Below, one piece after another: positions 1-7,471 of a stretch of DNA of 23,488 nt. Source of the DNA: Anaerolineales bacterium. GTDB lineage: Bacteria > Chloroflexota > Anaerolineae > Anaerolineales > Villigracilaceae. The stretch is from contig JAFGKO010000341.1 of assembly GCA_016928525.1 (NCBI GenBank), positions 1 to 23,488 on the forward strand. The letters are read 5' to 3'. The translations under genes were made by a program, and so were the position numbers. Every line of letters begins with the position of its first letter. The first letter of the stretch is position 1. The notes under the pieces were generated by a model that had not been told where the DNA came from, made no database searches, and saw only the letters and a list, made by a program, of their open reading frames with translations.

Positions 1-138
1 CTTGACCGATCATATTTGGACTGTTAAAGATCTGTTGACTTCTGTCCCCTTACCAAGCGTTAGCAACACTTGAAAGGGAGACTATCGTTTTATTGAAAAT
101 GCAATAACGTAACCACTTTCACCAAGGTGGTCGCTCTT

Positions 139-222
139 ATGATGCAAATGTTGGATAAGAAACCCGCTGATGAGCCAATGATGACGGTGGAGGAAGCGCC
201 GGCGGATTACGAAGCCGAGTAA
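139..222 (+). CDS. Possible 27-aa acidic small peptide
   Basis: This is a short ORF with tandem ATG codons at 139 and 142. A Shine-Dalgarno-like AAGGTGG (124-130) lies 8 nt upstream. The frame is closed upstream by TGA at 94, so it is not the tail of a larger gene unless it starts at GTG 127. The peptide is strongly acidic (repeated Glu and Asp toward the C-terminus) and rich in Met and Pro, with no membrane segment. A terminator-like hairpin begins 24 nt after the stop, which makes an expressed unit plausible. I do not recognise a family. It could equally be a chance ORF. Confidence 0.25.
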   Translation: MMQMLDKKPADEPMMTVEEAPADYEAE

Positions 223-245
223 GCCGGAAACCACTGAAGCATGGG

Positions 246-280
246 GACACGGAGACACGCAGGTGATCTCCGTGTCTTTG
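246..280 (+). terminator. Terminator-like hairpin
   Basis: GACACGGAGA (246-255) pairs perfectly with TCTCCGTGTC (267-276) across an 11-nt loop and is followed by TTTG. The T-tract is short. It would end transcription from the left, including the possible small peptide gene. Confidence 0.4.
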
Positions 281-379
281 TATGACAGAATGAAATTTAG
301 AGGAGATTCGTCTCATAGATTGCGGACGGATGGCGCTTTTCAGGGGGGCGCTATTTCTGTACGATGGAGTATATCGTAT

Positions 380-493
380 GTCATTGCGAGCCCCGTAGGG
401 GCGTGGCAATCCCAAGTTCATAGGTTACTTGAGATTGCTTCGTCAGGCTTTGCCTTCCTTGCACGCGTGCCTGCGCACGGTGCAGGCAATGAC
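380..493. repeat. Dispersed palindromic repeat (ATTGCGAG/CGCAATGAC type)
   Basis: GTCATTGC (380-387) at the left edge is the reverse complement of GCAATGAC (486-493) at the right edge. Inside are GGCAATCCC and GAGATTGCTTCGTC, the characteristic inner halves of a non-coding repeat I recognise from many bacterial genomes, including Chloroflexota. The element lies directly upstream of the iron-sulfur gene. Frames running through it are therefore unlikely to be translated, which argues for the ATG at 513 over the in-frame ATG at 429. Confidence 0.6.
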
Positions 494-512
494 ACAAAGA
501 AAGCGAGGTCCC

Positions 513-1442
513 ATGAAAATCCCCTTTGTCAAGCCCTCCACGCAGGCATTCGTTGAAGAGGCGCGCAAGACTCCCGGTTATTCCTTTTTCGACTTTTTAC
601 ACGGCTACGTGTACGGACGCTGGCCTTATATGTACATCGGCATCGGCAAAGGGACGCATCCGCTTTCGAAATATTTTATCCCTCTGGCGGGATTCTTCGA
701 CCGCCTGGTCACCAGGAAAAAAAAAGACGAATCCCTCACAGAAACCATCAACTTCGCGGACACCTATCATGGCAAGACTATCCCGCTGGAGACGGCCAAA
801 ACGCTGGTAATGATCAACGAAGAGATCAAGATCCCCGATCTGGAGCAGGTCATCCCCTATAAGCGGGCGCGCTCGATCGTGATGAAGAACCCGGACCGCA
901 TCGTGGCGATGGACTGTCCCTGCCGGGCGGCGGTGGAGAATCCCTGCACGCCGATTGACGTGTGCCTGGTGGTGGGCGACCCGTTCGCCAGCTTCATCCG
1001 CGAACACCAACCGGAACGCTCACGTTGGATCACGCGCGACGAAGCGATAGCAATCCTGAAGGCCGAAGACGAGCGCGGGCACGTGCATCACGCCTTTTTC
1101 AAGGACGCCATGCTGGAACGTTTCTACGCCATCTGCAACTGCTGCGAGTGCTGCTGCGGCGCGATGCACGCGCATCGTAACGGTGTCCCGATGCTGGCCT
1201 CGTCCGGATACATTGCCCGGGTCGATGAGGGTTTGTGCATCAGTTGTGGGGACTGCGCGGACTACTGTCAGTTCGGCGCGCTGGAAATGGGCGACATGTT
1301 CATGCAAGTGAATTATGAAAAGTGCATGGGCTGCGGCGTGTGTATAGACAAGTGCTCGCAGGATGCACTCGCACTGGTGCGGGATGAGTCCAAAGGCGTG
1401 CCGCTGGAAATTTGTGCTTTAATGGATGCAGTTTCACAATGA
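513..1442 (+). CDS. 4Fe-4S dicluster ferredoxin-type protein
   Basis: This is a 309-aa iron-sulfur protein. The C-terminal third carries two classical 4Fe-4S ferredoxin motifs, C242-x2-C245-x2-C248-x3-C252 and C271-x2-C274-x2-C277-x3-C281. Upstream there are further cysteines: C135-P-C137, and a dense run C208-N-C-C-E-C-C-C215 followed by Gly. These could bind an additional cluster or metal. No signal peptide or membrane helix is evident, so it is probably a cytoplasmic electron carrier or the electron-transfer part of an unidentified reductase. The start at 513 is chosen because the frame upstream lies in a palindromic repeat; GAGGT lies 3 nt before the ATG, which is close. It is followed after 16 bp by a membrane protein gene on the same strand. 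Partner and substrate cannot be deduced from the neighbours. Confidence 0.85.
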   Translation: MKIPFVKPSTQAFVEEARKTPGYSFFDFLHGYVYGRWPYMYIGIGKGTHPLSKYFIPLAGFFDRLVTRKKKDESLTETINFADTYHGKTIPLETAKTLVMINEEIKIPDLEQVIPYKRARSIVMKNPDRIVAMDCPCRAAVENPCTPIDVCLVVGDPFASFIREHQPERSRWITRDEAIAILKAEDERGHVHHAFFKDAMLERFYAICNCCECCCGAMHAHRNGVPMLASSGYIARVDEGLCISCGDCADYCQFGALEMGDMFMQVNYEKCMGCGVCIDKCSQDALALVRDESKGVPLEICALMDAVSQ

Positions 1443-1458
1443 GAAATGGAGACGATAC

Positions 1459-2319
1459 ATGACTGAACCAAAGCGTTTTCCCTGGCTGGCCGTCATCCTG
1501 GGGGTTGGATGCGTGGGAGTCCTTTGCATCGGCGTTCTGGTGGTCGGTGGCGGGGCGGCATACTTTCTGATCCAGGAAACAGCTATCCCGTCCGTGCCTG
1601 AGCCGGTTGTCACCGTCCCGGTTGAAATCTTGGAGCCGACCGGCATCCCTGCTCCTGTTATTGAACCGACCCTTGATGAGTCAACAAACTCCGGCCCAAC
1701 CCTGACAGGCGACCAACGCCTGGACGAGCATTCCCTCTACGACGATTTCTCATCCGATGCGCTGGGCTGGCCCCTCTTCGACGATGGTAAAACGATCCTG
1801 AAATACGAGAACCAGGCCTATAGCTTCCAGATTGCGGAGCCAGATTACGAAGATTGGGCCTATTTCCCGGTGGACTTCATCCCTTACGAGATTTGGTTCG
1901 ATGTGCAGGGATTGCCGGGTCAACAAGATGGAACCTTTGGCGTTTTCTGCCAGTATCAGAACGAGGATAATTTTTACTATGTTGAGTTTGATCTGGAAAT
2001 AAACTCGTATGTCATCGGCCAGATCCTGAACGATGAACACATTCCACTGACCCCGCAAAACGCAAACGGCCAATACTGGCAGGATGCTTCCGGCACACTC
2101 AAATCGCCGCCCACTTCGGTCAACCGCATTGGCGTCACTTGCTACCTGGACAGTATTACGCTCTTCATCAACGACCAGTGGGTGGACGAGGTCAGCGTGG
2201 GACAGCCTTTTGACGAGCCCGGCGAAGCGGCCTTCTTTGTGTACGCCTTCGATTTTGCCGGGGAGAATGGGTATAAGGTGTTTTTCGATAATGTGGAGGC
2301 CTGGCAGCCGGTGCAGTGA
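1459..2319 (+). CDS. Membrane-anchored protein with concanavalin-like lectin-fold domain
   Basis: This is a 286-aa protein. A short basic N-terminus (TEPKRFPW) precedes one long hydrophobic helix (about residues 9-38, Gly/Val-rich). A Pro/Thr/Glu-rich linker (about 40-80) leads to a C-terminal all-beta domain that opens with LYDDFSSDALGW and is rich in Tyr, Trp and Asp. That pattern is typical of concanavalin A-like/laminin-G-like folds in surface proteins. The protein is probably anchored by its N-terminus with the lectin-like domain outside. ATG 1459 is preferred over ATG 1426 because GGAG (1448-1451) is correctly spaced and the membrane segment then sits at the N-terminus. The next gene has the same architecture but a lipoprotein anchor. 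The ligand is unknown; carbohydrate binding is an inference from the fold. Confidence 0.7.
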   Translation: MTEPKRFPWLAVILGVGCVGVLCIGVLVVGGGAAYFLIQETAIPSVPEPVVTVPVEILEPTGIPAPVIEPTLDESTNSGPTLTGDQRLDEHSLYDDFSSDALGWPLFDDGKTILKYENQAYSFQIAEPDYEDWAYFPVDFIPYEIWFDVQGLPGQQDGTFGVFCQYQNEDNFYYVEFDLEINSYVIGQILNDEHIPLTPQNANGQYWQDASGTLKSPPTSVNRIGVTCYLDSITLFINDQWVDEVSVGQPFDEPGEAAFFVYAFDFAGENGYKVFFDNVEAWQPVQ

Positions 2320-2351
2320 GGAAATTCACCACAAAGACACAGAGTATTTTG

Positions 2352-2379
2352 TTGAAAAAAGTGCGAAACTTACTATAAT
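2352..2379 (+). promoter_or_regulatory. Sigma70-type promoter for the lipoprotein gene
   Basis: TTGAAA (2352-2357) and a perfect TATAAT (2374-2379) are separated by 16 bp. The predicted start point near 2386 leaves a leader of about 110 nt before the lipoprotein ATG at 2497. The upstream part of this gap (about 2326-2345) resembles the common intergenic string CACCACAAAGACACAGAG. Confidence 0.65.
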
Positions 2380-2496
2380 GAATATGACCAAATGTGTCAG
2401 TTCGTTCCGCATTTATTAGACGGAGGTGCAAATTCACAATACTGCAATCAAACCTCGACTTTCTTTTTCTAGTCATTCGTCAAAGGAGATGTAACG

Positions 2497-3294
2497 ATGA
2501 GATCCAATGTATTTTTGTGTGTGCTACTTTCAACTCTTCTTGCGCTGACAGCCTGCAGCACGCCAGCAACTGCAGAACCCACACCATTTCTACCCCCTAC
2601 AGCACTGCCGGAACCCACACTGGCCCCACCGACCGCACCGCCTGAACCAACAATCGAACCTTCCCCCGAACCCACCCCCACAATCGAACCAACCGCAACG
2701 CCCGAGAATCAACTCTTTCGTGATGATTTTACGAGTGGATTGCAACCCGGCTGGCGATGGGAAAATGAAAACCCAGATAAGTGGACGATCACCGATGAGG
2801 GCTGGCTCCAGATTGTCGGCGAAGATGGTTTTATCTTAGATGGCGGTCAGAATGACCAGGCTAATATGCTCTGGCGGGATGTGCCCGAGGGTGACTTTGT
2901 CGTTACCGTGCATATTGAAACAAAACCTGACACGAACTTTCAACAAACTGCAATCTGGCTGTATGAGGATGGTGAAAACTTCATCGTCATCAACCGCGGC
3001 TTTTGCGAACCCTGCGGCGGCAATGGCGTTTATATGGACTACAGAATTCAGGGAGCCGTCGGAAATTACAAATTCATCACCGAGGAAACCGATCTGTATC
3101 TGCGCCTTGAAAAAACCGAAGATGTCATTTCAGGATATTACGCGTTCCAACCCGATCAATGGGAACGGCTGGGGCGTTTCGGCAATTTCTTCACCTTTAC
3201 ACAGGTCGGTCTGGGCGTCAGTAATGTCGATCCTTTCGAAGCGGACTCCGACGTGGTTGGCCGCTACGATTACTTCGAGATTACAAGGCCGTAA
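2497..3294 (+). CDS. Lipoprotein with concanavalin-like domain
   Basis: This is a 265-aa predicted lipoprotein. The signal peptide ends in the lipobox L-T-A-C20, so Cys20 should be lipidated. A long Pro/Glu/Thr linker with repeated PEPT-like units (about residues 25-68) acts as a stalk. The C-terminal domain starts at FRDDFTSGLQPGW and resembles the DUF1349/beta-xylosidase C-terminal concanavalin-like fold. A pair C-E-P-C near residue 170 could form a disulfide. AAAGGAG (2482-2488) sits 8 nt before the ATG and a good promoter lies upstream, so the gene has its own expression signals. The role is probably extracellular ligand or glycan binding; no catalytic residues are recognisable. It ends 15 bp from the convergent VWA gene. 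Confidence 0.75.
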   Translation: MRSNVFLCVLLSTLLALTACSTPATAEPTPFLPPTALPEPTLAPPTAPPEPTIEPSPEPTPTIEPTATPENQLFRDDFTSGLQPGWRWENENPDKWTITDEGWLQIVGEDGFILDGGQNDQANMLWRDVPEGDFVVTVHIETKPDTNFQQTAIWLYEDGENFIVINRGFCEPCGGNGVYMDYRIQGAVGNYKFITEETDLYLRLEKTEDVISGYYAFQPDQWERLGRFGNFFTFTQVGLGVSNVDPFEADSDVVGRYDYFEITRP

Positions 3295-3309
3295 AGCTCA
3301 AAACAATTC

Positions 3310-4353
3310 TTACTGCAACGGATTCCACAACATCGAAAGCAAAATAGCCGCCCCGGCCAGCAGCGCACCCAGGGCTGAGAACGCGAAGCTGATTTCTGTG
3401 GTTTCGCGCTTGGTGATCAGGTAGGTGGGCAGGCTCTTGAAAACCTCGTCAAGCTCGCTCGCGCTGGTCGCCTGGTAATACTCGCCATCGGTCATTTCTG
3501 CGATCTGGATGAGCGTTTCCTCGTCGATGCCCCGGCGGAAACCTCCGCCGCCCCCGAAGGAACCGCCGCCGAAAAAATTGCCCGTGAAGGGCGCGTCACA
3601 GAACGCAAAGGGAGCCCCTTCATCCGTGCCAAAGCCGATGGTGTAGACGCGCACCCCGCGATCCGCGGCTTGTTGCGCGGCGTCCAGCGGCCAGGGACCG
3701 GCGTTGCTGGCGCCATCGGTCAGCAACACGATGATATGCGGCGCATACGTCCCGGGCGGGACTGGGGTGACCGCACTGCCCGAAAAAGTAAGATCGCTTG
3801 GCGGGATGCTCTCGTCCACTTCGGCGATGGCGTCCAGCGATTTAAGGATTCCGCTGCCGATCGCCGTCCGGCGAGCTGTGGTCAAGCTGCGGATGGCTGC
3901 TTCGAGCGCATCCTGGTCGCGAGTAGGGGGCTGGATGATCTCTGAAAAACCGGCGAACACAACGATCCCGATCTGCGTGTTCGAGCGCTGGCTGCGGATG
4001 AAGGACAGTGCGGCTTCTTCAGCGGCCAGCAGGCGGTTGGGTTCGATATCGGTCGCGCACATGCTCCCGGAAATGTCCATGGCGAGCACAATGGTCGCCT
4101 GCCCGGAGGGCACGACCACGCTGGCCATCGGGCGTCCCAGCGCGACTACCAGGCTGGAGAGTCCCAGCAGGAACAGAGCCATCGGTATATGGCGCCGCCA
4201 GCGTGACTGCTGCGGGAGCGCCGCGCGCACCAGCGACAGACTCGAGTAACGAACCGCGTAACGCCGCCGCCGTCGCAATATCCAGATATAAGCTGCGATG
4301 ATAATGGGGATGAGCCCCAACAGGAGTAGAAATCCGGGCCAAAGCAAATTCAT
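3310..4353 (-). CDS. VWA-domain membrane protein (BatA/BatB-like), copy 2
   Basis: This is a 347-aa protein with the Bat layout: two N-terminal membrane helices (about 4-26 and 56-73), a von Willebrand factor A domain (about 86-310) and a C-terminal helix (about 323-345). The metal-ion-dependent adhesion site is intact: D93-I-S95-G-S97, T163 in TAIGSG, and D213 in LLTDG. A Gly-rich loop (about 262-275, several GG runs) is inserted before the last helices of the VWA fold and is absent from the paralogue next door. Bat proteins associate with MoxR ATPases and are thought to assemble or regulate envelope complexes. It is the last gene of the minus-strand cluster. The ATG is preceded by AGAGGT. 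It is clearly a tandem duplicate of the 4519-5520 gene. Confidence 0.88.
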   Translation of the reverse strand: MNLLWPGFLLLLGLIPIIIAAYIWILRRRRRYAVRYSSLSLVRAALPQQSRWRRHIPMALFLLGLSSLVVALGRPMASVVVPSGQATIVLAMDISGSMCATDIEPNRLLAAEEAALSFIRSQRSNTQIGIVVFAGFSEIIQPPTRDQDALEAAIRSLTTARRTAIGSGILKSLDAIAEVDESIPPSDLTFSGSAVTPVPPGTYAPHIIVLLTDGASNAGPWPLDAAQQAADRGVRVYTIGFGTDEGAPFAFCDAPFTGNFFGGGSFGGGGGFRRGIDEETLIQIAEMTDGEYYQATSASELDEVFKSLPTYLITKRETTEISFAFSALGALLAGAAILLSMLWNPLQ

Positions 4354-4377
4354 TTTGTACCTCTAAGATTTATCTCT

Positions 4378-4499
4378 AACCGCCAGGCCGCGAAGGACGC
4401 CAAGATTCTTTGTAAGGCGCCAAGGCTTCTTGGCGATTTTGAAAACTGCTTGGCGCTCTTTTCCGAAGAACACCGGGACGGTGTACGTTCTTGGCGGTT
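4378..4499. repeat. Intergenic inverted-repeat element (CGCCAAG/CTTGGCG family)
   Basis: This lies in the gap between the two VWA genes. The outer arms AACCGCCA (4378-4385) and TGGCGGTT (4492-4499) are perfectly inverted. Inside is a tight hairpin CGCCAAG (4418-4424), loop GCTT, CTTGGCG (4429-4435), plus further copies of CGCCAAG and CTTGGCG. The look is that of a non-coding dispersed repeat. It could attenuate or process the transcript between the two VWA genes, which are otherwise in one cluster. Confidence 0.55.
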
Positions 4500-4518
4500 C
4501 AAAACTCCGCCTGAATAA

Positions 4519-5520
4519 TCACGGCAGGCGACTGAACCACACCAGCGAAAACGCGCCGACGACGAGCATGAACATCATACTGATACCCGTGAAAATCGAA
4601 GTGATCTCCGTCTTCTCCGGCTTGACGACCACCTGCACATCCAGGTTTTCGTAGATTTCGCGCAAGTCCTCTTCACTCTGTGCATTGAAATACGCACCAT
4701 CCGTCATGGAAGCGATCTGCTGCAACACGGGCTCGTTGAGCTGTGTGAAAACCGTGAAGTCGTTGACCGTCAGGGTGATCCCTGCGGCGCTGCCTACGCC
4801 GATGGTATACACGCGCACGCCCTGTTCTGCCGCGGTTTGCGCTGCCTCGATTGGGTCCTGGTTGGTGGTGTTTTCGCCATCGGTCAATAGAACGATAGCA
4901 GCCGGGATGTAAGTCCCATACGGGACAGGCGTCGGCGTTGGGACGGGCGTCAGGTTGTTCCCGGTTACGGGGATTTCACCCTGGTTCTGGGCAATTGCAT
5001 TGAGCGACGCTAGAATCCCGCTGCCCACAGACGTGCCCCGCTGGGGAGCTAGGCGGTCGATGGCTGCCAGGATGGCCTCCTGGTCGTTGGTCGGCGGTTG
5101 CACCGCAATGCCGCCATCGCTGAAAGCCACCACGCCGATCTTGACGTTGCTCGGCTGGCGCCCCACGAACTCGCGCGCAGCGGCCTTGGCGGCTTCCATG
5201 CGCGTCGGTTGCATATCCTCGGCTGCCATGCTGCCGGAAACATCGAAGGACAGGATGACGGTACTTTCCAGTCCCGGCAGGCTGACCACCGCATTCGGAC
5301 GCGCCAGCGCAACCAGCAGGATCGTCAGCCCGATCAAGAACAGGATTATGGGGATGTGACGACGCACCCCGGCACGCCTACCGCTGGCATCCTGCACGAA
5401 TCCCAGGCTGCCGATATTCGCGACGATCTTTTGCCGCCGCCGTTGGATGCGGATGTAGAGCAGGATGAAAACCGGGATCAGCAACAACGTGAGCAGCATC
5501 AAGGGCCAGGTAAATGTCAT
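4519..5520 (-). CDS. VWA-domain membrane protein (BatA/BatB-like), copy 1
   Basis: This is a 333-aa protein with two N-terminal membrane helices (about 5-25, 56-74), a VWA domain (about 86-300) and a C-terminal helix (about 308-328). The MIDAS motif is complete: D93-V-S95-G-S97, T163 (GTSVGSG) and D214 (LLTDG). A Thr/Pro insert (about 190-200) carries repeated TP units and also occurs, shortened, in the paralogue. Its start lies 6 bp after the stop of the DUF58 gene, with GAGG just upstream of the ATG, so the two are probably translated from one mRNA. In Bat systems such proteins sit in the membrane and work with the MoxR ATPase and DUF58 protein encoded upstream. The substrate is unknown. 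Confidence 0.9.
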   Translation of the reverse strand: MTFTWPLMLLTLLLIPVFILLYIRIQRRRQKIVANIGSLGFVQDASGRRAGVRRHIPIILFLIGLTILLVALARPNAVVSLPGLESTVILSFDVSGSMAAEDMQPTRMEAAKAAAREFVGRQPSNVKIGVVAFSDGGIAVQPPTNDQEAILAAIDRLAPQRGTSVGSGILASLNAIAQNQGEIPVTGNNLTPVPTPTPVPYGTYIPAAIVLLTDGENTTNQDPIEAAQTAAEQGVRVYTIGVGSAAGITLTVNDFTVFTQLNEPVLQQIASMTDGAYFNAQSEEDLREIYENLDVQVVVKPEKTEITSIFTGISMMFMLVVGAFSLVWFSRLP

Positions 5521-5526
5521 GGTTCC

Positions 5527-6435
5527 TCAACTCACAAAGCGACGTTGTTGTCGCAATTTGGCAAAACGGACGATCGCGCGCACCATATCCTCCTCGGTGG
5601 ACAGTGAAAGCGCATCCACCCCGGACCGTTTGAATGCTTCCGTTAAATCCGCTTCGCGCCGTGCTGCGGCCTCCCGGAAACGCTGGCGGAACCCGCGGTC
5701 ATGCGTGTCGATGTACATTTGCTCGCCTGTCTCCGCATCCTCGATGATGACCGTGCCGATATCCGGCAACTCCACTTCGCGCGGGTCCCACAACCGCACA
5801 ACCAGGACTTCATGCCGTTGGTTGAGCAGTTTCAGCGGTCGCTCCCAGCCTGGCTCGCAGATGAAATCCGAGACCACGAAAACCAGCGAGTGTTTTTTGA
5901 TGGCGTTCAAACCGCCTCGCAGCAGCGGCGTCAAGTCTGTGAACGGCGCGCGTTTCAAACGCGGTTGCTTGAGCAGGTCGTTGACCAGCCGTAGCACCTG
6001 CATGCGCCCGCCGCGCGCCGGGATGGTATGCTCGATGCGGCTGCCATAGAACATAGCCCCGATGCGGTTGCCATGCTTGGTCAAGACGCGCGCCATAGTG
6101 GTCACGAAATCGACCAACATCCCGCGCTTCTGGTGGTCCACTGCGCCAAAATCCACCGACGGGCTCAAGTCGAGCAGGAACCAGGCCGAGATCTCCCGGT
6201 CTTCGACGTATTGGCGGATATAGGGCGAATCCATGCGCGCTGTCACGTTCCAGTCGATGTAACGGATGTCGTCTTGTGGCTGGTATTCGCGCAGGTCAGC
6301 AAAATCTACCCCGTAGCCGTAGAACAGGCTGCGGTAGTCGCCCTGCAACAGGCCATCCAGTCGCCGGACGACCTGCCAGTCGAGGCGCTGCAGGATGCGC
6401 TCAGGAGTTGCTGCGGAAGCTGTCGGCATGCTCAC
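5527..6435 (-). CDS. DUF58 domain-containing protein
   Basis: This is a 302-aa protein. The DUF58 signature REYQPQDDIRYIDWN lies near residues 50-64, followed by a VWA-like C-terminal half that starts at LLDLSPS (D-x-S-x-S, about 92-98). No membrane helices are seen, unlike some DUF58 proteins. DUF58 genes are almost always directly downstream of moxR, as here, and the pair is thought to act as a chaperone-like module. The reading frame begins at GTG 6435, which gives a 35-bp overlap with moxR. An in-frame ATG at 6429 is an equally plausible start because neither has a clear ribosome-binding site. The overlap suggests translational coupling. Confidence 0.9.
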   Translation of the reverse strand: MSMPTASAATPERILQRLDWQVVRRLDGLLQGDYRSLFYGYGVDFADLREYQPQDDIRYIDWNVTARMDSPYIRQYVEDREISAWFLLDLSPSVDFGAVDHQKRGMLVDFVTTMARVLTKHGNRIGAMFYGSRIEHTIPARGGRMQVLRLVNDLLKQPRLKRAPFTDLTPLLRGGLNAIKKHSLVFVVSDFICEPGWERPLKLLNQRHEVLVVRLWDPREVELPDIGTVIIEDAETGEQMYIDTHDRGFRQRFREAAARREADLTEAFKRSGVDALSLSTEEDMVRAIVRFAKLRQQRRFVS

Positions 6436-7414
6436 GGAGCGGCACCACTGGGATCGGGATACGGTCGAAAATCTTGTTCAGCAGGTCGTCGGCAGTCACA
6501 TTGTCCGAGAGCGCTTCGTATGACAGGACAAGGCGGTGCCGGATCACATCCAAAGCCATGTCGAGCACATCCTGGGGCAGCGCGTAATTGCGACCACGAA
6601 CGAAGGCCAGCGCGCGAGCGGTCAGGATCAGGTTGATCGAAGCGCGCGGGCTGGCGCCGAACATGATGTAATGCTCGATCTCCTGCAAGCCAACTTCTTT
6701 CGGTTCGCGGGTAGCAGTCACCATACGGACGGCGTATTCAATCATCGCCGGGTCGACGTAGACTTTGTCCACCTGCGCCTGCAAAGCGACCAGGTCTTCA
6801 GTGGTCAACACCTTCTGCACAGCCTGTAACGCGCTCGTCATGCGCTCCACAATGACGAATTCCTCGGTGGAATTGGGATACCCGACCAGCACCTTGAGCA
6901 TGAAACGGTCCACCTGCGCTTCCGGCAGCGGATAGGTACCCTCGGTCTCGATGGGATTCTGTGTCGCCAGCACCAGGAAGGGATTCGGCACCTTGAACGT
7001 CTCGCGCCCGATGGTCACCTGGCGTTCCTGCATCACTTCGAGCAGCGCGCTCTGTACCTTGGCAGGCGCGCGGTTGATCTCGTCTGCCAGCAGCAGATTG
7101 GTGAAGACCGGACCCAGCGAGGTGTTGAACTCGCCCGTCTTCTGGTTGTAAATGCGCGTCCCGACCAGATCAGCGGGAACAAGATCGGGCGTGAACTGGA
7201 TGCGCTTGAACTCACCGCCGATCGCGTCCGCCAGGGTCTTGATCGCCATCGTCTTCGCCAGTCCTGGCACACCTTCCACCAGGATGTGTCCACGCGCCAG
7301 TAAGGCTACAACCAGCCGTTCCAGCAAGTGGTCCTGGCCGACGATGACCTTTTTCACTTCGTAAAGCACACGTTCCATTGGCTTGCGGTTTTCTGAATCC
7401 ATGCTATGGTTCAT
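6401..7414 (-). CDS. MoxR-family AAA+ ATPase
   Basis: This is a 337-aa AAA+ ATPase, full length for the MoxR family. Walker A is GVPGLAKT (48-55), Walker B LLLADE (107-112), and the sensor-1 region is ATQNP (150-154). The AAA lid domain occupies about 240-330. It hydrolyses ATP and is expected to remodel or assemble partner proteins together with the DUF58 and VWA proteins encoded immediately downstream. ATG 7414 is chosen because the minus-strand AAGGAG (7423-7428) lies about 8 nt upstream. It is the first gene of the 3310-7414 cluster and is separated from the HtrA gene by a hairpin. Confidence 0.93.
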   Translation of the reverse strand: MNHSMDSENRKPMERVLYEVKKVIVGQDHLLERLVVALLARGHILVEGVPGLAKTMAIKTLADAIGGEFKRIQFTPDLVPADLVGTRIYNQKTGEFNTSLGPVFTNLLLADEINRAPAKVQSALLEVMQERQVTIGRETFKVPNPFLVLATQNPIETEGTYPLPEAQVDRFMLKVLVGYPNSTEEFVIVERMTSALQAVQKVLTTEDLVALQAQVDKVYVDPAMIEYAVRMVTATREPKEVGLQEIEHYIMFGASPRASINLILTARALAFVRGRNYALPQDVLDMALDVIRHRLVLSYEALSDNVTADDLLNKIFDRIPIPVVPLREHADSFRSNS

Positions 7415-7435
7415 ATAATTGTCTCCTTTGTAATA

Positions 7436-7468
7436 AACCTTGCGAAGGTTTCTGACCTTCGCAAGGTT
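7436..7468 (-). terminator. Strong hairpin between HtrA and MoxR genes
   Basis: A perfect 14-bp inverted repeat, AACCTTGCGAAGGT (7436-7449) and ACCTTCGCAAGGTT (7455-7468), has a 5-nt loop. On the minus strand it lies just after the HtrA stop and is followed by TTATTA, so it may act as a weak intrinsic terminator. The same sequence also looks like a dispersed genomic palindrome. Confidence 0.5.
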
Positions 7469-7471
7469 GTA

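Noticed and set aside
1..30. TTGACC (2-7) as a promoter
   Set aside because: At 17-bp spacing the -10 position reads TAAAGA, a poor match, and no convincing downstream gene depends on it.
429..512. N-terminal extension of the iron-sulfur protein to ATG 429
   Set aside because: The extension is encoded by a dispersed palindromic repeat and has no ribosome-binding site; ATG 513 is better supported.
4378..4499. CRISPR-like array from the repeated CGCCAAG/CTTGGCG units
   Set aside because: The units are too short, irregularly spaced and in both orientations; there are no spacers of constant length and no cas genes.
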